From assembly GCF_001544455.2 (NCBI RefSeq), contig NZ_FCOC02000035.1, positions 1-37,210 on the forward strand: a DNA stretch of 37,210 nucleotides, in the 5' to 3' direction. Positions 7,383-15,422 of the stretch are shown here, one piece after another. The translations under genes and the position numbers were made by a program. The notes beneath the pieces were generated by a model. That model was not told the origin of the DNA, made no database searches, and saw only the letters and a program-made list of their open reading frames with translations. This DNA comes from Caballeronia sordidicola (GTDB lineage: Bacteria; Pseudomonadota; Gammaproteobacteria; Burkholderiales; Burkholderiaceae). Position 1 is the stretch's first letter, and each line of letters opens with the position of its first letter.

Positions 7383-8117
7383 TCATTGAGGCTGCGCTTG
7401 CGCGCCGCCGAGAATTTGCGCGTGCAGTGTGGAGCGATCCGCGGCCAGCATGCCGGCCACGCCTTGCGCCATTGCACCGATATAGATTTCGCGCGGCGCA
7501 CCGCCAATCGCATCGAGCGTGGCATCGACGACTTCGCGCGTGGTGAGTTTATCGCCGACGTAATCGCGGCTCATGTCCGTGTCGATGGCGCCGGGCATCA
7601 CCGCGTAGGCGCGTACGCCTTGCGGCGCGAGTTCGGCATCGAGCCCTTCGGTGAGCCGCAAGCCCGCCGCCTTGGATGCGCATAGCGATGTCATCGCGGG
7701 CAGGCTCACGCGCGCGAGCACCGACAGGATGTTGACCATCGTGCCGCGCGATGCGATCAGATGCGGCGCGAAGGCATTGGCCATCGCGATCGTCGCGAAG
7801 AAATTCACTTCCATTTCGAGGCGTGCGCGATCGGGCTGATTTGCGTGCAGCGCGCCCGTTTGTGTGTTCACGCCCGCGTTATTGATGAGCAAGGTCACGT
7901 CGGATGCGATCGCCGCTACGCGTTTCACATCTTCCGGATTCGTGACATCGAGCGTGACCGGTACGACACGCGGGTTCTGAAAAGCGTTCGCATCGGCAGG
8001 GCGATGCGTGGCTGCGTACACCTTGCCCGCGCCGCGCGCGACCAAGGTTTCGACGAACATCGCGCCCAGCCCGCGATCGGCACCGGTGACGAGCGCGACA
8101 GTGTTGTGATCGATCAT
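7383..8117 (-). CDS. SDR-family protein lacking the catalytic tyrosine
   Basis: A 244-residue short-chain dehydrogenase/reductase, starting at ATG 8117. The nucleotide-binding TGADRGLG (11-18), NNAG (79-82), the active-site serine S132 and lysine K149 are present. The residue four before the lysine, normally the catalytic Tyr of YxxxK, is Leu (SLCASK, L145). Either a different residue does the acid-base work or the protein is not a standard oxidoreductase. It starts five bases after the stop of the alpha/beta hydrolase gene and its stop touches the next gene, so translation is probably coupled. Confidence 0.85.
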   Translation of the reverse strand: MIDHNTVALVTGADRGLGAMFVETLVARGAGKVYAATHRPADANAFQNPRVVPVTLDVTNPEDVKRVAAIASDVTLLINNAGVNTQTGALHANQPDRARLEMEVNFFATIAMANAFAPHLIASRGTMVNILSVLARVSLPAMTSLCASKAAGLRLTEGLDAELAPQGVRAYAVMPGAIDTDMSRDYVGDKLTTREVVDATLDAIGGAPREIYIGAMAQGVAGMLAADRSTLHAQILGGAQAQPQ

Positions 8118-8122
8118 AAGAG

Positions 8123-10096
8123 TCAGATGATGTGGAAAATATCGTTGGCGCAATCGAGTTCGGCGGCGAGTCGCGCGGCGTCGTCGGCGAGCATGAAACG
8201 TTGTTCGACCAGCGATGCAGCAGCGGCGAGCAACGCGCTGCGCCACGCATCGGTGTTTGCGTAGCGGGCCTCGAACGCGGGACGTCGGTCGTTTTCAATG
8301 TCGGCCGGGCGCACGCCATTACGCGCGAACGGAATGTACGAACCGTAGACGCTATACAGGCCGCCCGGCGCGAAGCCTTCGGCGCGTGGCGCCCAGCCCG
8401 CATGCGTGCCGAGCGGCGCCTGGACGAACGGATGACGCACGCCCGCGCTGCCGTTTCCATCGCTATCGACGGCGGGGACGAACACGGGATAACGCGGTCC
8501 CGGCCGGGGCGGAACCTGCGAATGATCGAGCAAATGCAATTCGTTGATGACACGTGGACTGTCGATGCCAGTCGTCGCTTCGAAGCGTTCGTCGAATCGA
8601 TCCCGCGTCCACCATGTGCCGTCCGCATGCGAGGGAAAAGCGCTTGGAGGAGGCGCGATGTCTTCATCGACCCATTCACGCATGGCCACGACCAGCGCGC
8701 GCAGTATGGCGCCATACGTGAGCGGATTGGTGGCATGGCGCGTGACCTTCGACTTCGGCAACGGATAGTCGCCATGCGCGATACCGGTCGTGAGATACAG
8801 GCGCACGTCCGGATGCCCGGGCAGATCGCGGCCTTCGCAATCGGTCGCGACCAGCGATGCGCGCGCCGACCATGCTTCGGAGTCGGTGTCCATCTGCATG
8901 ATTTTCGGCACCGTGTTCGATGCCTCCGCGCGCGCGAGAATGCCGTCGGTGTTTCCGCTGATCGGGTCCGTGAGTGTTTGATAGGCGAAGGGAAACTGGT
9001 CGCCCGGATAGCTGTGGTCTTCGTGCTGACGCGAGTAGCGGCCCGGCTGCGAGAATGCCGCGTTGACCCACGCACGACGCGAGCCGGAAATGATCGGCAC
9101 AGCGGCATCGAAGACGATGCGTGAATCGAGCGTCTCGTTGAAGCCTTGATGGATGAAGTCGCGCAGCACGCGCCCGCTTTGCGAAAGACCGAAGCCGAGC
9201 GCGCGAGAACGAGGCGCGGCATCCTCCGGCCAAAGCGGATTGGGCGTACCTTCGCTGTCGTGCGATTCGTATTTCAGGAAGGCCATCACGTCGCGCACGC
9301 TCGCATAGCCGAGACCCATCACCACCGGATCTTGCGCTTCGTAGATGAACTCGAAGATCGCGCCGCGATCCAGCTTGCAATGCGGCAGACGCCGGACCTC
9401 GATGGTGTTTCGATCCAGAAAGCGCCATTCGATGCCGGGCGCGGGCGTGCGCGCGTCGCTTTCGCGCTGGCGCGCGGTGAGCGTCGCGCGGGCGGGTTCC
9501 GTGCTTGCCGCGGGGTAGGACAGCGTCATCACAGTGCGCTCGCCATCTATCTCCTGCACGATAGCGCCACGAATGGAATCGGGCGCATCGAGCACGAACT
9601 CTTCCCAGCCCGTGCCGGTGATCGGCTGGCCGTTTTCGGTCGCCACCGGAAATTGCGCGAGCATGCGTCCGCCGCCCGGCTCGACATTGCCTTGCCAGGC
9701 GGTCCAGACGATCGCGTAACCTTCGTGCATCAAAAAGCCATTGCCGATGTCATCGGGCGTCGACGGCAGCGCCACCACGGGCGCATTGTTGATTCGCACG
9801 ATGCCGCGTTGCGTGCCGCGATTCAGGTACTCGTAGAACAGCCAGCCATTGCCGCGCGACAGATCGACGGGCTTGTAGACATGAAAGTCCACGCTGTACT
9901 GCACACGTCCGTTGGCCGCACGCGGCGCACGCGTCAGATTGACGATGCCGCGATTGAGCGGCGCATCCGGGTCGATCTCGCAATGCGCGCGGCCCGACAA
10001 CAATTCGTATGCACCGACCCGGCCGTCCTTGCCGAACACCATGCCGCCGAACACGGGCTGCCGCGACAGCACTTCGAATCTCTTTACACCTGACAT
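8123..10096 (-). CDS. large alpha/beta hydrolase (Abhydrolase_10 type)
   Basis: A 657-residue protein starting at ATG 10096, with AGGAGA just upstream. A long beta-rich N-terminal part (1-250) is followed by a hydrolase core with the nucleophile S305 in GFGLSQSG, preceded by the conserved GYASVRDVMAFLKYE (263-277). A histidine-bearing C-terminal region, including GTHAGW, follows. This arrangement matches the alpha/beta-hydrolase-domain family now grouped as PF20091, whose substrates are mostly unknown. No signal peptide is seen, so it should be cytoplasmic. It is second in the minus-strand operon. It could hydrolyse an ester, lactone or amide of the pathway. Confidence 0.85.
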   Translation of the reverse strand: MSGVKRFEVLSRQPVFGGMVFGKDGRVGAYELLSGRAHCEIDPDAPLNRGIVNLTRAPRAANGRVQYSVDFHVYKPVDLSRGNGWLFYEYLNRGTQRGIVRINNAPVVALPSTPDDIGNGFLMHEGYAIVWTAWQGNVEPGGGRMLAQFPVATENGQPITGTGWEEFVLDAPDSIRGAIVQEIDGERTVMTLSYPAASTEPARATLTARQRESDARTPAPGIEWRFLDRNTIEVRRLPHCKLDRGAIFEFIYEAQDPVVMGLGYASVRDVMAFLKYESHDSEGTPNPLWPEDAAPRSRALGFGLSQSGRVLRDFIHQGFNETLDSRIVFDAAVPIISGSRRAWVNAAFSQPGRYSRQHEDHSYPGDQFPFAYQTLTDPISGNTDGILARAEASNTVPKIMQMDTDSEAWSARASLVATDCEGRDLPGHPDVRLYLTTGIAHGDYPLPKSKVTRHATNPLTYGAILRALVVAMREWVDEDIAPPPSAFPSHADGTWWTRDRFDERFEATTGIDSPRVINELHLLDHSQVPPRPGPRYPVFVPAVDSDGNGSAGVRHPFVQAPLGTHAGWAPRAEGFAPGGLYSVYGSYIPFARNGVRPADIENDRRPAFEARYANTDAWRSALLAAAASLVEQRFMLADDAARLAAELDCANDIFHII

Positions 10097-10119
10097 TGAA
10101 TTCTCCTGGACTGCGCTTT

Positions 10120-10746
10120 TCACGGCTGCGCGACGATGCGCAAATACGGACGCAGAACCTTTACGCCTTGCGGATACATCGCTTCGGCCTGCTCCTGCGC
10201 GAGCGATGGCGGCAGCATCACGGGCTGTCCGTCCGTCCATGTCGACGATGTGGCGACCTTGCGCTGCGCGGTGAGTTCCACCGCCTTCAGGGTGCGCAGG
10301 ATTTCGCTGAAGCTGCGGCCGTTCGTCACCGGATAAGTCAGCGTCATGGCAATGCGGCGATCCGGCGCGACGAGGAGAGCGGTGCGATATAGGCTGGCTT
10401 GCGAAGCCGTTTCGTCGATGAAACCGAGCAAGCGCGGCACCGCACCGCTCGGGTCGTTGACGAGCGTGAACGACGGTGTGCAATCGAGCGCGTCGCGCAA
10501 ATCGCCGAGCCACGCGGAGACCGTTTCGTCCATGTCGATGGATACGCCGAGCACGCGCGCGCCGCACGCCTCGTACGCTTTGTGCAGCGTTTCGAGCACG
10601 GCGAACTCGGTGCTGCACGTGGGGGACATCGCCTTGAACGCGAAGATCAGCGCCCACTCGCCGCCGAGCCAGTCGTGCAGGCGCATCGGGCCGTGCGACG
10701 AGATCGCCTCGAAATCAGGCAGCGCGCTTCCGACGGTCAGTGTCAT
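10120..10746 (-). CDS. peroxiredoxin of the AhpC/TSA (1-Cys Prx6-like) family
   Basis: A thioredoxin-fold peroxidase of 208 residues counted from ATG 10746; an in-frame ATG at 10755 is equally possible. The peroxidatic cysteine is C44 in SPTCSTEF, matching PxxC(T/S)xE, followed by a long C-terminal region with TYPVTNGRSFSEILRTLKAVEL, as in Prx6-type proteins. It should reduce H2O2 or organic peroxides. It is the first gene of the minus-strand catabolic operon, immediately behind the operator at 10760-10780. Its presence suggests peroxide from the FAD oxidase across the promoter or from uncoupled dioxygenase turnover. Confidence 0.85.
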   Translation of the reverse strand: MTLTVGSALPDFEAISSHGPMRLHDWLGGEWALIFAFKAMSPTCSTEFAVLETLHKAYEACGARVLGVSIDMDETVSAWLGDLRDALDCTPSFTLVNDPSGAVPRLLGFIDETASQASLYRTALLVAPDRRIAMTLTYPVTNGRSFSEILRTLKAVELTAQRKVATSSTWTDGQPVMLPPSLAQEQAEAMYPQGVKVLRPYLRIVAQP

Positions 10747-10759
10747 GCGGTTCATCCGA

Positions 10760-10780
10760 AATAATTTGATCAAATGATAT
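10760..10780. promoter_or_regulatory. GntR operator at the minus-strand catabolic operon
   Basis: AATAATTTGATCAAATGATAT holds the perfect dyad ATTTGATCAAAT. A minus-strand TTGACA lies at 10817-10812, with a weak GACACT -10 at 10794-10789, so the operator sits just downstream of the promoter, as at the porin and MFS genes. Confidence 0.65.
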
Positions 10781-10880
10781 CTGCGCACAGTGTCGGGGCT
10801 ATAAAACCCACTGTCAAGCGCTTTTGACCAACGAAGTCGAAAAGCAGGCCCGCTCAAGACATTCTCTTGCTTAACGTTTT

Positions 10881-10900
10881 ATTATTTGATCAAATGATCG
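10881..10900. promoter_or_regulatory. GntR operator at the DUF3830/FAD operon
   Basis: ATTATTTGATCAAATGATCG shares the core TTTGATCAAATGAT with the site at 10760-10780. It lies 58 bases before the DUF3830 start codon and probably covers the plus-strand promoter. The two sites flank the divergent promoter region about 110 bases apart. Confidence 0.65.
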
Positions 10901-10957
10901 TCATGCGAATGTGGCGGCTTTGGCGAACCAGTCCGCATGCCTTACCACGGAGAAAAA

Positions 10958-11440
10958 ATGACCACCCGAAGTATTGTCGTGACCGAAGCAAACAGCGGCC
11001 TGCAAGCCCGTTTCACCTTGCTCGACCAGCAAGCGCCCGAAAGCGCGGAGTTCGTGTGGGACTTGCTCGCTACGCCGCGCGATATTCCCGCCATTCACGC
11101 GATGTGGACCGGCCCGGAGATTTCCTGCCCGGTGCCGACCGCGATGATCGATCCGGCGCGCAACGCCCGCGCGTTGCCGCCGGAAAACGCCACGATCACG
11201 CCGCAGGCTGGCGATCTGGTGCTGGCCTACGTGCCGGCGCGTATGTGGGGCGGCAATCCGCAGCCGGTCTTCGATCTCGGCTTCTTCTACGGTCCGGGCG
11301 GACGCATGCTATTTCCGATCGGCTGGCTGGCGGGCAATGTCGTCGCGCGCGTCGATCCGCAGGATCTTCAGGCGCTGGCTTCAGGCTGTGCCGCCATCCG
11401 CAAGAACGGTGCTTGCACGCTCAGTCTCGCGAGGACCTGA
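10958..11440 (+). CDS. DUF3830 (cyclophilin-like fold) protein
   Basis: A protein of 160 residues. The start ATG 10958 has GGAG at 10949-10952; a frame-open ATG at 10937 is less likely. The sequence LLATPRDIPAIHAMWTGPEISC, then GDLVLAYVP and FFYGPGGRMLFPIGWLAGNVVA, is typical of DUF3830 proteins, which have a cyclophilin-like barrel and unknown activity and often sit next to amidase or amino-acid catabolic genes. Its stop overlaps the next start (ATGA), so it is translationally coupled to the FAD oxidoreductase and may be its partner. Confidence 0.8.
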   Translation: MTTRSIVVTEANSGLQARFTLLDQQAPESAEFVWDLLATPRDIPAIHAMWTGPEISCPVPTAMIDPARNARALPPENATITPQAGDLVLAYVPARMWGGNPQPVFDLGFFYGPGGRMLFPIGWLAGNVVARVDPQDLQALASGCAAIRKNGACTLSLART

Positions 11441-12750
11441 TGAGCACGGACACTCCACGCGGCCCGCTCAGGCAGAACTACTGGCCGACCACGGCCGGCG
11501 CGGCGGCAGCGTTCCATCGGCTGGACGCGGATATCGACTGCGATTACGCGGTGATCGGCGCGGGCATCATGGGTCTCAACAGCGCGCTGGCGTTGCGCGA
11601 GAACGGGGCCAGCGTGACTGTGCTGGAAGCGGAGCATCCAGCAACGGCGGCATCCGGACGCAATGGCGGACTCGTGGTGCCGAGCCTGCCGCGCGTCGGC
11701 CCGGCCGATGTAATGCGCGTGCTCGGCGACGATTACGGCCCGCGTCTCGTACGTCTCGTCGCGGATGGCGCGCAGGCGGTGTTCGATCTCATCGCTCGTC
11801 ACGACATGAAGTGCGATGCCGTTCAAGGCGGCTGGATCAATCCCGCGCATGCGGGCGAACTGGTGGACGGGCTCAAAGCGCGCGTGGATGCCTGGAGCCG
11901 CGCCGGTTCACGTGCGCGCTGGATGGATCGCGCGCAAGCGTGCGAGCGCATCGGCAGCGCATGGTTCCACGGCGCGCTCTACGACGAAAGCGGCGGCCAT
12001 CTCAATCCGTTTGCCTATACACAGGAACTCGCGCGCACGGCGAGTGCGAAGGGCGCGCGAATCCATATCGATTCCCCGGTGCTTCGCATCGATGCAGCGA
12101 GCGGCCGTTACCTTCTGCGCACGCCGACCGGCACCGTGCGCGCCACCACGATTCTGCAATGCACGAACGCGGCGCCTTCTGGTCGGCGCGCGCTGGCGCC
12201 GGCGGTCGCGCGCAGTGTCGTGCCGCTGACAGTGTTTCAGCTCGCCACTTCGATCGTGCCGCAGGCCGCGCGCCGCGCCATGCTCAAGGGCAACGAAGCG
12301 CTCTCGGACACCCGCAATAATTTGTTCGCACTCCGGTTCACGGTGGACGGCCGCATCGTCACGGGTGGCATGGCGCCGCTCACGCAGTGGATGGCCGAGC
12401 CGCGTCTGTTGCGTTCGCTTGCGCGTCGCATGGAGCGGATTTTTCCGCAACTGGGCGAGGTGCGTTTCGACTTCATCTGGCGCGGTGGCGCTGCGCTCAC
12501 GCCTGATTTTCTGCCACGCTTGTTCGAGGTCGGACCGAACTGGTATGCGCCCATCGGCTGCAACGGACGCGGCATCGCGATGACGACCACACTTGGTCAG
12601 CGCATAGCCGATTACACCGTCGACCGAGATGCCTCGCGCCTGCCGGTTCCGCTGATGTCCGCAGCGCCGATCAAGGCGCACGCGGTCGCGCGCTATGCGC
12701 CGCAATTGCTGTTGCCGGTCGGCATGATTCAGGACGCGATGCGTCGTTGA
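11440..12750 (+). CDS. FAD-dependent amine/amino-acid oxidoreductase (DAO family)
   Basis: A 436-residue flavoprotein of the D-amino-acid-oxidase (DAO) superfamily, resembling gamma-glutamylputrescine or glycine/sarcosine oxidases. The FAD-binding fingerprint is VIGAGIMGLNSALALRE (38-54), followed by the acidic E of the second strand, the SGRNGG loop, and a C-terminal GCNGRGIAMTTTLG that closes on the flavin. It should oxidise a C-N bond to an imine, giving ammonia and, if oxygen is the acceptor, H2O2. That fits the peroxiredoxin encoded across the divergent promoter. The start overlaps the DUF3830 stop. Confidence 0.85.
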   Translation: MSTDTPRGPLRQNYWPTTAGAAAAFHRLDADIDCDYAVIGAGIMGLNSALALRENGASVTVLEAEHPATAASGRNGGLVVPSLPRVGPADVMRVLGDDYGPRLVRLVADGAQAVFDLIARHDMKCDAVQGGWINPAHAGELVDGLKARVDAWSRAGSRARWMDRAQACERIGSAWFHGALYDESGGHLNPFAYTQELARTASAKGARIHIDSPVLRIDAASGRYLLRTPTGTVRATTILQCTNAAPSGRRALAPAVARSVVPLTVFQLATSIVPQAARRAMLKGNEALSDTRNNLFALRFTVDGRIVTGGMAPLTQWMAEPRLLRSLARRMERIFPQLGEVRFDFIWRGGAALTPDFLPRLFEVGPNWYAPIGCNGRGIAMTTTLGQRIADYTVDRDASRLPVPLMSAAPIKAHAVARYAPQLLLPVGMIQDAMRR

Positions 12751-12785
12751 GACGCAAAATTATCCGCAACGCGAGGGACCTTTTC

Positions 12786-12849
12786 TTGACACCGTTTTAT
12801 TGCCGAAAAAGAATACAACCGGATCATTTGATTATTTGATCAAATATCA
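12786..12849 (+). promoter_or_regulatory. MFS-operon promoter with GntR operator
   Basis: TTGACA (12786-12791) is followed after 17-18 bases by AAGAAT/AGAATA (about 12809-12815). The operator ATCATTTGATTATTTGATCA, followed by AATATC, runs from 12823. Its first 20 bases are identical to the porin copy. This promoter can drive the MFS, aspartoacylase and dioxygenase genes. Confidence 0.65.
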
Positions 12850-12906
12850 ACGCGATGCGGAGCTGTTCCACAATCGCTCACGCTAAATTGGATCAAGGGG
12901 AACGAT

Positions 12907-14199
12907 GTGTCGGGTGCAAGGGAATTCAAAACGGGTTGGGGCATCATCCTCGCGGCGACGATAGGGATCGGGACCAGCCTGACCACGATGGCCTCATATA
13001 GCGCGGGCGTGTTCCTGCCGTCGCTGACCAAAACCTTCGGCTGGGCGGACTCGCAGGTCATGATCACTTTCATGATCCTATTCTTCGGCTCCAGCTTGCT
13101 CGGGCCGACCATCGGCACGCTGGCGGATCGAATCGGGCCGCGCAAGATCGTGCTGTGTTCGGTGGTGGGGCTCGCCATCGGCTGGATGTTGCTGGCGTTC
13201 ACGACGAGTTCGATCATTTCCTTTTATACGATCTTCGCGATCATCACCTTGCTTGGCGCGGGCACGCTGCCCGTTACGTGGACCAAGAGCGTGGTCGTGC
13301 ATTTCAAGGAGAAACGCGGCATCGCGCTTGGCATCTGTCTGGTCGGAACCGGCATCTTCGGCGCGCTCATCAAGCAGTACGCGTTTCACATGCTCAACCT
13401 GTTCGGCTGGCGCATGGCGTATGTGAGCCTCGGCGCATTTCTGCTCGTCATCACGTTGCCGATCGCGTTCTTCTTCTTTCGCGAGCCGGCCGTCGATAAC
13501 AGTTCCCATGCGAACGCCACGAGCGACGCATCCACGGCGTTGCCTGGACTCACGATGAAGCAGGCCTTGCGCACGCCGGCCTTCTGGATTCTGAGCGCGA
13601 GCTTCTTTCTGTTGTCGCTGTCGCTGGCGGGCATCGCGCCGAATCTGGAGCGCTTCTGGACCAAGTCCGGCTTCAGCATGTCGGATGCGGTGAGCATCGC
13701 GTCGTGGTATGGCATCGGCATCGTGCTGGGACGGCTGATCACGGGATGGTTTCTGGATCGCATCTGGGCGCCGCTCGTCGTCTTCACGATGCTTTTGCCC
13801 TGCGCGGTCGCGTTCCTGTTGCTCGCACATGGCGTGAATAGTTTCTGGGTAGCTTCGCTGCTGGTGCTGATCGTCGGGACGTCCTCGGGCGTGGAGTACG
13901 ATGCGCTTGCCTATCTGGTCTCGCGTTACTTCGGCATGCGCGCCTATTCGGCCATCTATGGCGGTGTCTTCATCGGCTTCGCGGTGGGCGCGGGACTCGG
14001 GCCGTTCTCCTTCAGCAAGCTGCTTTCGATGCTCGATGGCTACGATGCCGTGCTGATCATCAACGCTGCCATCGTCGTGGTCGGCGCCGGTGTGCTGCTG
14101 TTTCTCGGCGCTTATCCGCGCGCGGCGGGTAACGGCGATGTGGCGAAATCGTCGTCCGGTCGCGGCATGCCTGCGAACGTCTCCGGCGACATGAAGTAA
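12907..14199 (+). CDS. MFS transporter
   Basis: A 430-residue major facilitator with about 12 hydrophobic segments. It starts at GTG 12907 with GGGG nine bases upstream; no ATG fits. The loop 2-3 signature GTLADRIGPRKIV is clear, and a central cytoplasmic loop (about residues 195-215, Ser/Asn rich) splits the two halves. The style is that of the oxalate/formate or monocarboxylate antiporter-like MFS group often linked to aromatic-acid uptake. It is the first gene behind its own operator and is followed 15 bases later by the aspartoacylase-like gene. It probably imports the island's substrate through the inner membrane. Confidence 0.88.
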   Translation: MSGAREFKTGWGIILAATIGIGTSLTTMASYSAGVFLPSLTKTFGWADSQVMITFMILFFGSSLLGPTIGTLADRIGPRKIVLCSVVGLAIGWMLLAFTTSSIISFYTIFAIITLLGAGTLPVTWTKSVVVHFKEKRGIALGICLVGTGIFGALIKQYAFHMLNLFGWRMAYVSLGAFLLVITLPIAFFFFREPAVDNSSHANATSDASTALPGLTMKQALRTPAFWILSASFFLLSLSLAGIAPNLERFWTKSGFSMSDAVSIASWYGIGIVLGRLITGWFLDRIWAPLVVFTMLLPCAVAFLLLAHGVNSFWVASLLVLIVGTSSGVEYDALAYLVSRYFGMRAYSAIYGGVFIGFAVGAGLGPFSFSKLLSMLDGYDAVLIINAAIVVVGAGVLLFLGAYPRAAGNGDVAKSSSGRGMPANVSGDMK

Positions 14200-14214
14200 G
14201 AAAGAGGAATTCTC

Positions 14215-15327
14215 ATGGCACACGTGATCGAAACCGTATCGGTTCTGTCGTCCAGTCCCGGTACGCAACGCACGCTGAAGGTTCATCGCATCGGCAATAT
14301 CGGTGCGCGGCCCAAGGCGTATTTTCAGGCGTCGCTGCATGCCAATGAAACGCCGGGTTTGCTGATCGGTCATCATTTGCTGAGTCTCGCGCTTGCAGCG
14401 GACCGCGCGGGCAAATTCAAGGGCGAACTCGTGATCGTGCCGTTTGCCAATCCGATCGGTTTGTCAGACAACGTGCTCGGCAATCAGATCGGCCGCGAAG
14501 CGCTCGATGGCGGCGGCAACTATAACCGTGGTTGGCCCGATCTGTCGAAGGGTCTCGACGCGCGTCTGGAAGGCAAGCTCGGCGCGGACGGCGACGCCAA
14601 CATCGATGCCATTCGCCAGGCGCTGCGTGACACGCTCGACGCCTTGCGTCCGCCGACCGAAGTGCAGTCGATGCAGACCGAACTCCTCAAGCTCGCGATC
14701 GACGCCGATTTCGTCGTGGATTCGCATACCGAACTCGTGGCGATAGCCGGGATGGTGGTCGCGCCCTGGTGCGAGGCCATGCTTGATCCGTTCGTCGCCG
14801 AGATCGATCCGGGGCTGGTGCACGTGACCGATACGCCCACGCTCTTCGACGGTACGTGTAGCAAGCCGTGGCATGACCTGCGGCAAACACTCGGGGATCG
14901 CTATCCGATTCCGCAAGGCAACGTGAGCGTGACAATCGAAATGCGCGGTGCAGCCGATGTTTCCGACGAACTCGCGAGCTGCGACGCGAACGCCATCTTC
15001 CGTCATCTTGCGCGTATCGGTGTCGTGGAAGGGGAGTTCGATCCGCACGCAACGTGGTCCGGAGAGAAGACTCCGCACGAAGCCATCTCGATGATGCGCT
15101 CGCCGGTCGGCGGTGTGATCGTGTATCCGTATCCGCTCGGGACCGACGTGCAGGCGGGCGATGTCATTGCAGAGATCGTCGATCCCAACGCGGACGATCC
15201 CGCGCATGCGCGCACGCAAATTCGTGCCAGGCGGCCCGGCAGGTTGTACGCCGCAGTGTCGAACCGGCTCGTGCGGCCCAACGACATCGTAATCAAGATC
15301 GCCGCCAACGACTTCGCGCGCGACTGA
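14215..15327 (+). CDS. succinylglutamate desuccinylase/aspartoacylase-family hydrolase
   Basis: A 370-residue zinc carboxypeptidase-fold (M14-like) deacylase with a strong AGAGGA ribosome-binding site. Zinc ligands are H42 and E45 in HANETPG and H171 in DSHTE; N102-Y-N-R105 gives the substrate-carboxylate motif. Residues about 295-365 form a small lipoyl-like beta barrel (SPVGGVIVYPYPLGTDVQAGDVI), common in this subfamily. It should remove an acyl group from an N-acyl amino acid or a similar amide. Between the transporter and the dioxygenase, it suggests the growth substrate is an N-acylated or amide-linked compound. That is an inference. Confidence 0.85.
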   Translation: MAHVIETVSVLSSSPGTQRTLKVHRIGNIGARPKAYFQASLHANETPGLLIGHHLLSLALAADRAGKFKGELVIVPFANPIGLSDNVLGNQIGREALDGGGNYNRGWPDLSKGLDARLEGKLGADGDANIDAIRQALRDTLDALRPPTEVQSMQTELLKLAIDADFVVDSHTELVAIAGMVVAPWCEAMLDPFVAEIDPGLVHVTDTPTLFDGTCSKPWHDLRQTLGDRYPIPQGNVSVTIEMRGAADVSDELASCDANAIFRHLARIGVVEGEFDPHATWSGEKTPHEAISMMRSPVGGVIVYPYPLGTDVQAGDVIAEIVDPNADDPAHARTQIRARRPGRLYAAVSNRLVRPNDIVIKIAANDFARD

Positions 15328-15422
15328 GCGGCAGATTCACGCAATGCCTTGCGGCATGTCTTCCTGAGAGACACGCTTTGCGCATTATCACGATACCTAT
15401 TTTTAGAGCAGGAGAAGCGCCC

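Noticed and set aside
5677..7389. 570-residue plus-strand open frame
   Set aside because: It is the antisense shadow of the dienelactone-hydrolase and aminotransferase genes, both of which have full family motifs on the minus strand. High GC makes such long shadows common.
13078..14376. 432-residue minus-strand open frame rich in Arg, Asp and His
   Set aside because: Antisense to the MFS gene; the composition is that of a GC-rich shadow and no motif is seen.
15342..15355. ATGCC-TTGC-GGCAT hairpin before the dioxygenase alpha gene
   Set aside because: Five-bp stem without a U tract in a 95-base gap; too weak to call a terminator or attenuator.
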